Origin: Gemmata massiliana
GTDB lineage: Bacteria > Planctomycetota > Planctomycetia > Gemmatales > Gemmataceae
Direction: 5' to 3'
Length of the DNA stretch: 64,000 nt
NCBI RefSeq assembly: GCF_901538265.1
Contig: NZ_LR593886.1
Location: 124,001-188,000 of the forward strand
The first letter of the stretch is position 1; each line of letters begins with the position of its first letter. The notes under the pieces are model-generated. The model did no database searches. It was given only the letters and a program-made list of their open reading frames with translations, and had not been told where the DNA came from. Shown here piece by piece: positions 23,709 to 32,183 of the stretch. Made by a program: the position numbers and the translations under genes.

Positions 23709-25031
23709 ATGCTGGACCTCCGCACCGGTTCCGCACGCGACTGCTCTGGTATCGCCCGCCGCACGTTCCTTCGCGTTGGTGGGCTGGCGGCGTTCGGGTT
23801 GGGATTGCCGCAATATCTGCGTGCCCGCGCCGAAGCGCCCGCCGCGAAAGCCAAAGCCAAGCGGTGCATCCTTTTGTGGATGCAGGGCGGACCGAGCCAC
23901 ATCGATACGTTCGATCCAAAGCCCGATGCCCCGGCGGAAATTCGCGGGGAGTTCGGAACGATCCCAACGACACTGCCGGGTGTTCGGTTCGCGGATATCG
24001 TCCCGATGCTCGCAAAGCAGACAGACAAACTCGCTATCATTCGCGGCCACGATCCGAAGAACGGATCGCACGGTGTCGCCGATCACCTGATGATGAGCGG
24101 GCACAAGTTCAATGCTTCGCTACCGTTTCCGTGCTTCGGGTCGGTGGTTGCGAAGGAACGGGGCTACGAAAACGGCATGCTCCCGTTCGTGCAGCTCGGG
24201 AAGAACATCGATCGGCGCTTTAACGGCGGAATCGCCGGGTTCCTCGGCGACCAGTTCAACCCCTTCGAGGTGCCGGACGATCCCAGCGCACCGCAATTCA
24301 AAGTGCGCGACCTCGCAGTAACCACCGAAGCTGAACGCATCCGACTCGATCGGCGCTACGCGATGCTTGCCGACCTGGAGAACTATCAGAAGACCACCGA
24401 ATCCTCCAGTGTCATGAAGGCACGCGACGAGTTCTACGAAAAGGCGCACGGCATCATTACGGGACCGGTCGCGAAGAAGGCGTTCGACCTGAAGAGCGAA
24501 AACGACAAAACGCGAACGCGATACGGCAAGAACTCACTCGGTCAGGGGTGTTTGCTCGCTCGGCGACTGATCGAAGCCGGTGTGCAGTTCGTTACGGTCA
24601 CCGACGGCGGGTGGGACACGCACACGAACAACTTCAAGAGCCTCAAGGATCGACTCGTTCCGCGCGTCGATCAGGGGTTCAGCGCGCTAATTGAAGACCT
24701 TGACACGAGGGGAATGCTGGACGAAACGCTCGTGGTGTGGTTCGGCGACTTCGGCCGCACCCCGAAAGTGAACCCGACCGCGGGGCGCGACCACTGGAGC
24801 ACGGCCGGCGTTGCGATTATGGCCGGCGGTGGACTGAAGGTCGGCCAAGTCGTCGGCAAGACAAACGCACTGGCGGAAGTCGTAACCGATACCCCAGTCG
24901 GTCCACAGGACATCGCCGCGACAATCTATGCGACCCTCGGAGTGAACTTGCACACATGGTACAAGACCCAGGACGGCCGACCGGTCGAACTGTGCCCCGA
25001 AGGTAAGCCGGTGAAGCAACTGATCGGGTAA
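23709..25031 (+). CDS. DUF1501 secreted protein (sulfatase-like)
   Basis: A 440-residue protein of the DUF1501 family, abundant in planctomycetes. A twin-arginine signal (RRTFLRVGG, residues 17-25) directs folded export. The family start 'LLWMQGGPSHIDTFDPK' follows, with alkaline-phosphatase-superfamily features ('FGDFGRTPKVN', 'GRDHWSTAGVAIMAGGG') that suggest metal-dependent hydrolysis of an ester. The true substrate is not established. DUF1501 genes usually sit next to a DUF1549/DUF1553 cytochrome-like partner; none is adjacent. The ATG at 23709 is chosen because the Tat signal begins there. Confidence 0.88.
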   Translation: MLDLRTGSARDCSGIARRTFLRVGGLAAFGLGLPQYLRARAEAPAAKAKAKRCILLWMQGGPSHIDTFDPKPDAPAEIRGEFGTIPTTLPGVRFADIVPMLAKQTDKLAIIRGHDPKNGSHGVADHLMMSGHKFNASLPFPCFGSVVAKERGYENGMLPFVQLGKNIDRRFNGGIAGFLGDQFNPFEVPDDPSAPQFKVRDLAVTTEAERIRLDRRYAMLADLENYQKTTESSSVMKARDEFYEKAHGIITGPVAKKAFDLKSENDKTRTRYGKNSLGQGCLLARRLIEAGVQFVTVTDGGWDTHTNNFKSLKDRLVPRVDQGFSALIEDLDTRGMLDETLVVWFGDFGRTPKVNPTAGRDHWSTAGVAIMAGGGLKVGQVVGKTNALAEVVTDTPVGPQDIAATIYATLGVNLHTWYKTQDGRPVELCPEGKPVKQLIG

Positions 25032-25035
25032 CGCC

Positions 25036-25668
25036 TCACTTCACGGCGCCGTCCTTCAAGTGAAACACCGCGTCTGCGAGGCGCTCGGCTTCTGTGCGGT
25101 TGTGCGTGACGTGGAGCACGGTCACTTCGCGCGTGTCGCGCACGCGAGCCAGCACCGAAACGAGGTGGTCGCGGGTGTCGTCATCGAGGGCCGCGAGCGG
25201 TTCATCGAGTAGCAGTACCGGCGGGCGACTCGCGAGTGCCCGCCCGAGTGCCACGCGCTGCTTTTCGCCGCCGCTCAGAAAGTGCGGGGAGCGGTCGAGT
25301 AGGTGCGCGACTTCGAGCCACTCCGCGAGTTCCCCCACCCGTTTCGCGATGTCGGTCGAAGTGTCCCCGCGGACCGCGAGTGCGAACCCGATGTTGTCGC
25401 GCACCGTCATCGTCGAAAAGAGCACACCGTCTTGGGGAACGTAGCCGACGTGTCGCGCGGCCGGGCGAAGGTGTGTTACGTCGCGGCCCGCGAGGACGAT
25501 TGTGCCGGCTTGCGGCTTTCGCAAACCCGCGATCGATTCGAGGATCGTAGTTTTGCCGCCCCCGCTCTTGCCCATCAGTACCGCGTACTGACTCTGTGGG
25601 ACCGTGAGCGTCACGTCCGTCAGCGCGAACGTGCCCTGTCGAATGGATAGGTTCCGAATGTCGATCAC
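25036..25668 (-). CDS. ABC transporter ATP-binding protein, orphan
   Basis: A 210-residue ATPase with Walker A GKSGGGKT (33-40), Q-loop in 'VGYVPQDGVLF', signature LSGGEKQR (131-138), Walker B VLLLDEP (151-157) and switch His189. It most resembles the ATPases of molybdate/sulfate-type importers in its short length and 'RHVGYVPQD' pattern, but lacks their C-terminal regulatory domain. There is no permease or binding-protein gene nearby, so the partner lies elsewhere. It ends 4 bp from the convergent DUF1501 gene. Confidence 0.8.
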   Translation of the reverse strand: MIDIRNLSIRQGTFALTDVTLTVPQSQYAVLMGKSGGGKTTILESIAGLRKPQAGTIVLAGRDVTHLRPAARHVGYVPQDGVLFSTMTVRDNIGFALAVRGDTSTDIAKRVGELAEWLEVAHLLDRSPHFLSGGEKQRVALGRALASRPPVLLLDEPLAALDDDTRDHLVSVLARVRDTREVTVLHVTHNRTEAERLADAVFHLKDGAVK

Positions 25669-25804
25669 GCGGCTGTTGTAGGGCCGGTCACGCCTACCGT
25701 CTGAGCTTCCATCGCACGCGGCTTGTTTTTCTCAAAGGGAGCGAACCTTCGCGCCGCGCGGGGGCTCTATTCATCTTCCCGGTGAGTTCGAGCGAGGTTC
25801 TGTC

Positions 25805-26956
25805 ATGGCTGAGGTGTGGCAAATTCCCGGTTGCCCGGAGCCACCCGATTGGACGGTGGACGTAGCGGCGCTGCGCGAACTGTACCCGTGGCTCGAACCG
25901 CTCGGCGAGTGCCCACAAGACCCGATCTTCCACGCGGAAGGCGACGTTCTTACGCACTTGGGTATGGTGCTCACGGAACTCGCCGCGTTGCCGGCGTTTC
26001 GCGCACTACCCGAACAGGACCGCCACATCGTCTTCGCCGCGACGTTGCTACACGACATCTCGAAGCCGGAATGCACGCGCATCGAAGAGGACGGTCGCGT
26101 GCGCTCGCCCGGGCACGCGGTGAAGGGCGTTTACAAGGCGCGCCGAATCCTCACGGACGATGAAGCGTTCGCGCCGCACGGCACACCGTTCGAGATTCGT
26201 GAGCAGATTCTCGCGCTCGTGCGCTGGCACGGGCTACCCGCGAACTACCTCGACAAACCCGATCCGCAGCGCGCCGTGATCCTCACGAGCCTGACGACGC
26301 GGATGGACCTGCTCACGATTCTTGCAGAAGCTGACCACCGCGGGCGCATTGTGAACAAGCCCGACGACACAATGACGCGGATCGAGCTGTTCCGCGACTT
26401 CTGTGAGGAGTGCGAGTCGTGGAGCGGCCCGCGTGCGTTCGCCAACAATGCCTCGCGGGTCCACTACTTCCGCACGCCCAGTGAGCACCCGACACTTCAC
26501 CTGTTTGATGACTCGAAGTGTGAAGTGACGGTCCTCAGTGGTTTGCCTGGGAGTGGAAAGGACACTTGGGTGAGCGAATGTGCGGGCGGGCGCGAAGTGA
26601 TCTCGCTCGACGATATTCGCCGCGAACTCGATGTCGAACCAGGTGACAACCAGAGCGCTGTTGTCGCGGCGGCGTATGATCGGGCCAAAGCACTGTTGCG
26701 TCGCGGCGAGTCGTTCGTGTGGAATGCGACAAACGTGTCGCGCATTCTGCGCGGGAAGGTGATCGATCTGAGCGCCGCGTACAAGGCGCGGATTCGTGTG
26801 GTGTACTTGGAACCACCGATCCCGCTCATCCGTTCTCGCAATACCGGGCGCACGAAGCGCGTGCCGGAGCGCGTCTGGGAGCGCCTGTTCGACAAGCTGG
26901 ATGTACCGACGCTGGCGGAGTGCCACGAAGTCGAATATCTGGTGGGCACAAAATAA
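25805..26956 (+). CDS. HD-Pnk: HD phosphoesterase fused to polynucleotide 5' kinase
   Basis: A 383-residue fusion. Residues about 30-210 are an HD-superfamily domain (His51, the H83-D84 pair in LLHDISKP, His104, His142, 'EADHRGR' around 176-181). Residues 240-383 are a P-loop kinase (GLPGSGKDTW at 246-255, Asp269/270, later a basic GRTKRVPERVW lid). This order matches the HD-Pnk enzyme described from Runella, in which the HD part removes 2',3'-phosphate ends and the kinase phosphorylates 5'-OH ends. It would therefore heal broken RNA (or DNA) ends. No ligase is adjacent. GAGG lies upstream of the ATG. Confidence 0.8.
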   Translation: MAEVWQIPGCPEPPDWTVDVAALRELYPWLEPLGECPQDPIFHAEGDVLTHLGMVLTELAALPAFRALPEQDRHIVFAATLLHDISKPECTRIEEDGRVRSPGHAVKGVYKARRILTDDEAFAPHGTPFEIREQILALVRWHGLPANYLDKPDPQRAVILTSLTTRMDLLTILAEADHRGRIVNKPDDTMTRIELFRDFCEECESWSGPRAFANNASRVHYFRTPSEHPTLHLFDDSKCEVTVLSGLPGSGKDTWVSECAGGREVISLDDIRRELDVEPGDNQSAVVAAAYDRAKALLRRGESFVWNATNVSRILRGKVIDLSAAYKARIRVVYLEPPIPLIRSRNTGRTKRVPERVWERLFDKLDVPTLAECHEVEYLVGTK

Positions 26957-27134
26957 CAACCGCGTCGCGAGCGTCTGTAGTTTTTGTTCACCAGTACGGA
27001 CGCTAAGGTGCGATCGCCACAACTTCGACTCAACAAAGCGGTCGAAGACGTCGCCCCTAAATCGAAGTGTTCGCTCTCACTTAGGAATCGATCTTCCTGG
27101 GCGCGAGCGAGACGGTTTGAGTGGTACTGTTCGC

Positions 27135-27419
27135 GTGGAATTCGCCCTTCGCGCCCGGAATGAATTCTTTCTTTGTTCCCCAACCGGTTCCGTGCGTAAA
27201 ATCCCTGACCTCCACCCTCTCCATCAGGTCCGCGGCACCGTCCGCAATCCGTTTGTTGAAGTTATAGAGTCGGAATCCCCATACGCACCTGTCGGACGAT
27301 ACAACGTCTTTTGGACCGAACACTACGCCGGTGAGCTTCGTAGTGACGTCGCCCGTGTTGTCCTCGAACGCTTAATACCGGTGATGAAAGGTGCGATTGT
27401 GGCGCAGGCGACGAAATAG
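27135..27419 (+). CDS. Possible small hypothetical protein
   Basis: A weak candidate of 94 residues from a GTG at 27135 (a TTG at 27117 would add six). The C-terminal part 'GRYNVFWTEHYAGELRSDVA' then 'RVVLERLIPVMKGAIVA' has a protein-like amphipathic helix, and arginine codons are CGN as in neighbours. The opposite strand is also open (27081-27323) but uses AGG codons, unusual here, so the plus strand is favoured. No ribosome binding site is clear. Confidence 0.3.
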   Translation: MEFALRARNEFFLCSPTGSVRKIPDLHPLHQVRGTVRNPFVEVIESESPYAPVGRYNVFWTEHYAGELRSDVARVVLERLIPVMKGAIVAQATK

Positions 27420-27629
27420 CCGGAAACGGCGTTTCGCCTCTATGGTGTGAGATATCGAAGGAAACGATACCTCGCAAAGGGGGCTTCGACGGGGACCGAT
27501 GTCGCAACCGGGCACGCGGGTCGTAAAATGAGTAGCAACCGGGTCCGTAATTTCTTCCGCGCACAACCGCCCCCAGGAGCGCGTAAGTCGCCAACCACGA
27601 ACCTGTATCAATTGTTGGGAAGTCTACGC

Positions 27630-28241
27630 ATGGCCGAGCCACCGCTCACTCGCGTCACGCTGCTCACCCGTCTCCGCGACGGGCGCGACGCCGATGCTTG
27701 GCGGGAGTTCGTGCAACTCTACGGCCCCGTTGTGTACCGGTTCGCCCGCAACCGCGGCCTCCAGGATGCCGACGCCGCCGATCTCATGCAGGACGTGCTG
27801 CGGAGCGTCGCTCGCAACGCCCACCGCATGGAATACGACCCGAAGCGCGGCACCTTTCGTGGGTGGCTGTACACGGTCACGCGGAACAAGATTTACAACT
27901 TCTTGAGCAGCCAACGGAATCGTCCCCGTGGGACCGGCGACGCGGATGCGCAGGAGCGCCTCGACGCGACCCCGGCCCGCGAAGAAGAAGGACCGGACGC
28001 GGACTGGGAAAAAGAATATCAGCGCCGGCTCAGTGCCCGCGCGATGGAGCTCGTCCGAGGCGAGTTCCAGCCCAACACCTGGGCCGCGTTCTGGCAGACC
28101 GCTGTAGAGGGTAAATCGGCTGCTGAAGTCGGGACCGAACTGAAGATGAGTCCCGGGGCCGTGTACGTCGCCAAGAGCCGGGTACTCGCTCGGCTCCGCG
28201 ACGAAGTGCAAAAAATAATGGTCGAGGAAGACGCTGCTTGA
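27630..28241 (+). CDS. ECF sigma factor, planctomycete type
   Basis: A 203-residue RNA polymerase sigma-70 factor of the ECF class. Region 2 is visible as 'FARNRGLQDADAADLMQDVL' and 'GTFRGWLYTVTRNKIYNFL'; region 4 as 'TWAAFWQTAVEGKSAAEVGT' and 'MSPGAVYVAKSRVLARLRDE'. It directly precedes, by 100 bp, a Ser/Thr kinase carrying a zinc anti-sigma-like motif; such ECF-kinase pairs are a planctomycete trait. GGAAG lies upstream of the ATG at 27630; upstream in-frame starts have no such site. Confidence 0.9.
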   Translation: MAEPPLTRVTLLTRLRDGRDADAWREFVQLYGPVVYRFARNRGLQDADAADLMQDVLRSVARNAHRMEYDPKRGTFRGWLYTVTRNKIYNFLSSQRNRPRGTGDADAQERLDATPAREEEGPDADWEKEYQRRLSARAMELVRGEFQPNTWAAFWQTAVEGKSAAEVGTELKMSPGAVYVAKSRVLARLRDEVQKIMVEEDAA

Positions 28242-28341
28242 TTCAGCGCGCCTCACCTGACCGGTACAATCACACGCCGGCCCCGCGGTCGGTGTTCGCC
28301 CGGCTCACCGGCTCGCGGCCGGATTCGCCCGGAAGCTATAT

Positions 28342-30681
28342 ATGCCAATCAACACCACGACTACCACCGAGTGCCCGCCGCTAAATGAGCTGGAACGGCT
28401 CATGCGCGGACGCTGCACCGATGCCCGTGCGTCGGCGCTGTGCGACCACGTTGGTGCGTGCGCCGCGTGCCAGAAGCGCCTCGACGCGCTCACCGGGTCC
28501 GGGTCGGACCTTACCGACAACTTGCGGGAAGCGGAGAAAGACACACCGCCCAGCGATTCGTCGTACTGGCGCGCCCTAGCGAACGCGGAAGATGAATTGC
28601 GGCGCACGGCCGCGTTCCCGGACAACGGGCTGGGCAATACCCCCGTTCCGCAGGACGAACTGGACCTCGATTTCCTTCAACCGCCCGAAAAATCGGGGCG
28701 GCTCGGCAAGCTCGCGCAGTTCGACGTGATCCGCGTGGTCGGGCGCGGGGGGATGGGCGTCGTGCTACACGCCTACGACCCGTCCCTCGACCGCGACGTC
28801 GCGATCAAGGTCATCGACCCGCAGCTCGCGAACAACGAGGTCGCGCGCCAGCGGTTCTGCCGCGAGGCCCGGGCCGCTGCCGCCGTGACGCACGACAACC
28901 TCGTTGCGGTTCACCAGGTCAACGAGGACGAGCCGTCCGGGTTGCCGTACCTCGTGATGCAACTCGTGAACGGCGAATCGCTGGAGCAGCGCATCCGGCG
29001 CGCCGGGAAGCTGACCGCGGGCGAAGTCGCCCGTCTCGGGATGCAGGCCGCGGCCGGGTTAGCCGCCGCACACGCCGGTGGTCTGATTCACCGCGACATC
29101 AAACCGGCGAACATGCTGCTGGAATCGCCGGTCGATCGCGTGAAGCTCACCGACTTCGGCCTCGCACGCGCCGCGGAAGACGTGAAGCTTACGCGCACAG
29201 GTTTCGTAGCCGGGTCGCCGCTGTACATGGCTCCAGAACAGGCCCGTGGGGACGAAGTGGACGCCCGCGCTGACCTGTTCTCGCTCGGCACGGTGCTCTA
29301 CGAAGCCGCGACCGGCACCGCGCCGTTCGACGCGAAGACGCCGCTGGCCGTGCTCCGCCGCGTGTCCGACGAAACGCAGATGCCACTGATGCGGATCAAC
29401 CGGTCGATCCCCAAGTGGCTCTCCGACGCGGTGGACAAACTGCTCCAGAAAGAGCCGGGCGACCGGTTCCAGACCGCGTCCGAAGTGGCCGAAGTGTTCG
29501 CGTCCGGTTTAGCCGAGATGCACCTGCTCTCGCCGCTGGACGTGCCGGCGGAAGTGTGCGCCGGGTCGCGGACGTCGTCCACCCGTGCCGCGCGCCAACC
29601 GATCTGCTGGAAGTCGGTCGGCTACCGCGCCAAGCCGTGGGTGGGCGGGGCGATTCTCGGTGGATTGACCGTCGGGTTGTTGTGGGGCTTTTCGGGCAAG
29701 TCGGCGCCCGTTGTCGCGGAGCAACCACCCTCGCCCATAGTGCCAGTTGCTTCCGTCATGCCGGTGGAATCCGGCCCCGAGCCGCGCGTCGTGCTTAACG
29801 GCAACGGCGGGCCGGTGTGGGGCCTCACGTTCCTCGACAATGAACGGCTCGCGATGGGGCTCGAGTCCGGTGTGGTCAAAATCTGGGACTGGCAGAAGTC
29901 CACGGTGCGAAACACACTGGATCAGAAAGAGAGCAACGGCGGGAACATCTGGTCGACGTCTTTGTCCCCGGACGGGAAGTACCTGATGACCGCGTCCGAC
30001 GACTCGGCCGTCACGTTCTGGAACCTCCGAACGCTGTCCGTTGAATTGTCGTTCCCGGAATCGGTTTCGACCAAGACGGCCGTGTTCAGCCCGGACGGTC
30101 GGCACCTCGCGACCGGGAACCGGAACTCCAAGGTCCGCATTTGGGACTGGGCGGGTCAGGTTCCGCTCGTCGAACTGCGTCACCGCGGAACGGTTCACTC
30201 GCTGACATACAACCCGGACGGGTCGCGGCTCGCGAGTGCCGGGTCCGACGGTAAGGTTCGCGTGTGGGACGTGAAGGACGTCGGGGTGACGCGCGACGCG
30301 CCAATCAAGTCGCCACTGGAACTGACCGAGCACCGGGGGGCGGTCTACTCGGTCGCGTACAACCCGGACGGGTCGAAGCTCGCCAGTTCGGGTTGGGACG
30401 GGTACGTCCGGATCTGGGACGCGACCACCGGGACACAGCTCCAGTCCATCAGGGGGCACGACGGTGACGCCTGGTCGGTGGCCTTCAGCAACTGCGGGAA
30501 GTGGATCGCAAGTGCCGGGTCCGACGGGTACGTAAAGGTGTGGGAAATCGAAACAGGTAAGGAAGTGTTCGCGTACCGTGGGTCGCGGCCTTTTCATGTA
30601 GTTCGGTTCGCACCGGACGGCACCACGCTCGCGGCCGGCGGGCGCGACGGCACCGTTCGCGTGTGGGATCTCAAGAAGTAA
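28342..30681 (+). CDS. Ser/Thr protein kinase with anti-sigma zinc motif and WD40 repeats
   Basis: A 779-residue membrane kinase. The N-terminus has a ZAS-type zinc motif His36-x3-Cys40-x2-Cys43 (CDHVGACAACQKRL), as in anti-sigma factors. The kinase domain (about 127-390) is complete: Gly loop GRGGMG (134-139), Lys156, catalytic HRD (250-252) with IHRDIKPAN, DFG (271-273) and APEQ. One membrane helix lies at about 433-450 (GGAILGGLTVGLLWGF). The C-terminal 300 residues are about seven WD40 repeats, outside the cytoplasm by topology. It probably senses a signal through the propeller and controls the adjacent ECF sigma factor (inference). Confidence 0.9.
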   Translation: MPINTTTTTECPPLNELERLMRGRCTDARASALCDHVGACAACQKRLDALTGSGSDLTDNLREAEKDTPPSDSSYWRALANAEDELRRTAAFPDNGLGNTPVPQDELDLDFLQPPEKSGRLGKLAQFDVIRVVGRGGMGVVLHAYDPSLDRDVAIKVIDPQLANNEVARQRFCREARAAAAVTHDNLVAVHQVNEDEPSGLPYLVMQLVNGESLEQRIRRAGKLTAGEVARLGMQAAAGLAAAHAGGLIHRDIKPANMLLESPVDRVKLTDFGLARAAEDVKLTRTGFVAGSPLYMAPEQARGDEVDARADLFSLGTVLYEAATGTAPFDAKTPLAVLRRVSDETQMPLMRINRSIPKWLSDAVDKLLQKEPGDRFQTASEVAEVFASGLAEMHLLSPLDVPAEVCAGSRTSSTRAARQPICWKSVGYRAKPWVGGAILGGLTVGLLWGFSGKSAPVVAEQPPSPIVPVASVMPVESGPEPRVVLNGNGGPVWGLTFLDNERLAMGLESGVVKIWDWQKSTVRNTLDQKESNGGNIWSTSLSPDGKYLMTASDDSAVTFWNLRTLSVELSFPESVSTKTAVFSPDGRHLATGNRNSKVRIWDWAGQVPLVELRHRGTVHSLTYNPDGSRLASAGSDGKVRVWDVKDVGVTRDAPIKSPLELTEHRGAVYSVAYNPDGSKLASSGWDGYVRIWDATTGTQLQSIRGHDGDAWSVAFSNCGKWIASAGSDGYVKVWEIETGKEVFAYRGSRPFHVVRFAPDGTTLAAGGRDGTVRVWDLKK

Positions 30682-30690
30682 GAAGTGTAT

Positions 30691-30742
30691 CAAACGTCGG
30701 CGGGCCAGAAGCCACAAGTGGCTTCTGGCCCGCCGACGTTTG
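30691..30742. terminator. Long perfect hairpin between convergent genes
   Basis: The arms 30691-30715 and 30718-30742 are 25 bp each and fully complementary, with a 2-bp centre (AA). The plus-strand side ends GACGTTTG. It lies 10 bp after the kinase stop and just past the end of the convergent secreted-protein gene, so it can terminate both. Confidence 0.8.
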
Positions 30743-30755
30743 TGCTCGTTGTGAT

Positions 30756-31169
30756 TTATTTCTTCACTTCCACCTTTGCGTCTTTCGGCACCGCGAACAC
30801 AAGGGCGTGCCGGCGAAGATCATCGGTTAACCCGGTCTTCAGGGTGAATTCCGCGGTCTTCCCGTCCTTGCTCATCGTCGCGGTAAGTTTGTCCTGGCCC
30901 GAACCGCTCCACGCGAACACGACGATCTTTTCCTTCTCAAAGTCGACCTGTTTTTTGATCGCGTCCCGACGGGCGGCATCGGCGAACAGAAGCGAGTCCG
31001 CCAGTTCCTTTGCGCTTTTGATCTCGCTTGGCTTTGGTTCCCCGCCGTCCGATTGGGCCACTACGTGCACGTCCTTCAGATTGAGCACCCGAGCCTCTGG
31101 CTTCGCCGGCTCGTTCGCGAACACCGCACCCACAACCAGCACCAGCGCCGCACACATTCCGCTTCGCAT
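30756..31169 (-). CDS. Secreted W-S-G-S-G family protein, paralog 1
   Basis: A 137-residue protein with a signal peptide (MRSGMCAALVLVVGAVFA). The mature domain carries 'VDFEKEKIVVFAWSGSGQDK', 'DGKTAEFTLKTGLTDDLRRH' and the C-terminal 'LVFAVPKDAKVEVKK'. These blocks are shared with the next two genes on this strand. Function is unknown; likely a small periplasmic beta-protein. The ATG at 31169 is chosen because the signal peptide starts there. Confidence 0.75.
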   Translation of the reverse strand: MRSGMCAALVLVVGAVFANEPAKPEARVLNLKDVHVVAQSDGGEPKPSEIKSAKELADSLLFADAARRDAIKKQVDFEKEKIVVFAWSGSGQDKLTATMSKDGKTAEFTLKTGLTDDLRRHALVFAVPKDAKVEVKK

Positions 31170-31261
31170 AATGCACCTTTTGAGTTGGAGAAACAGCCAC
31201 GCCCATCCGACGAATCGAAACTCGCAACGGATGGGCGGGATCGGGGCGTGTTGCAATCGCG

Positions 31262-31660
31262 TTACTTTGTGGGCGCGACCTTCACTTCGGCGTCTTTGGG
31301 GACAACGAACAGGTGTGTGTGCTGACGGAGGTCGAATGTCTTCCCGCGAGTCAGGGTGAACGTGGCCGCGTTGGTCTTGAGGTCCACGGCGAGCCGGTCA
31401 CCGCCCGAGCCGCTCCACATGAACAGCACGAGCTTTTGCTTCGAGAAGTCTACTGACTTCTTCACGTCATCGGCCGCGCCCTTGAGTGCGGGAGATTTCG
31501 CTAGGTCGTCTGCTGACTTGATCTCGGTGGGATCAGTCACTTTGCTGTCGTTGTTGAACGCGATCTTCAGTTCCTTGGTCGGGATCTCTTTGACGGCAGA
31601 CTTCTCGTCCGCGAAAGCGGGAGCCGCCAGAAACATCACAGCCAGAAATGCGGTTCGCAT
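31262..31660 (-). CDS. Secreted W-S-G-S-G family protein, paralog 2
   Basis: A 132-residue protein with a signal peptide (MRTAFLAVMFLAAPAFA) and the family blocks 'VDFSKQKLVLFMWSGSGGDR' and 'FTLTRGKTFDLRQHTHLFVV' followed by PKDAEVK. It is closest to paralog 3. The DNA spacing between the three copies (about 45 to 95 bp) is consistent with one operon. Confidence 0.75.
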   Translation of the reverse strand: MRTAFLAVMFLAAPAFADEKSAVKEIPTKELKIAFNNDSKVTDPTEIKSADDLAKSPALKGAADDVKKSVDFSKQKLVLFMWSGSGGDRLAVDLKTNAATFTLTRGKTFDLRQHTHLFVVPKDAEVKVAPTK

Positions 31661-31702
31661 ATCACACCGGAACGGTTCGAGGTGACGGGCGAAGGGGTGA
31701 AG

Positions 31703-32104
31703 TTACTTCTTGATCTCGGCATCCTTCGGGACCACGAACAGTTTGACGTGTTGGCGCAGATCGCGTGTGAGGCCGCGGGTGTAGGTCAGTGTCAGCGCGG
31801 TTTTGCCGTCTTTCGTTTCACCCGCGAGGGCCACTTTGTCACCTCCGGACCCGGCCCACGCGAAAACTAACAATTTCTCCTTCGAGAAATCCACGGCCTT
31901 CTTCACATCGTCGGCCGCGTCTTTGAGCACCGGGGACTTGGCAAGGTCTTCCGCGCTCTTGATCTCCGCCGGTTCGGTCGCCTTTCCCCCATCGGGCACT
32001 TTCACCTTGAGGTCTTTGGTGGGGATCTCCTTCACCACCGATTTCTCTTCGGCCGCCAGAACCGGGGCCGCAAGAAACAGTGCCGCCAGAATCGCACTTC
32101 GCAT
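31703..32104 (-). CDS. Secreted W-A-G-S-G family protein, paralog 3
   Basis: A 133-residue protein with a signal peptide (MRSAILAALFLAAPVLA). It has 'VDFSKEKLLVFAWAGSGGDK' and 'GLTRDLRQHVKLFVVPKDAE', and shares 'EIPTKDLKVK' and 'PAEIKSAEDLAKSPVLKDAA' with paralog 2. It is the promoter-proximal copy of the triplet. An upstream in-frame start exists without a signal sequence and is not preferred. Confidence 0.75.
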   Translation of the reverse strand: MRSAILAALFLAAPVLAAEEKSVVKEIPTKDLKVKVPDGGKATEPAEIKSAEDLAKSPVLKDAADDVKKAVDFSKEKLLVFAWAGSGGDKVALAGETKDGKTALTLTYTRGLTRDLRQHVKLFVVPKDAEIKK

Positions 32105-32183
32105 GGTTCGCACCTTAACAAGAGGGGACGCGCGAGCGATGGCCCGCACCCCAAGAAGACGTGATAGGGCCACGATCGGATTG

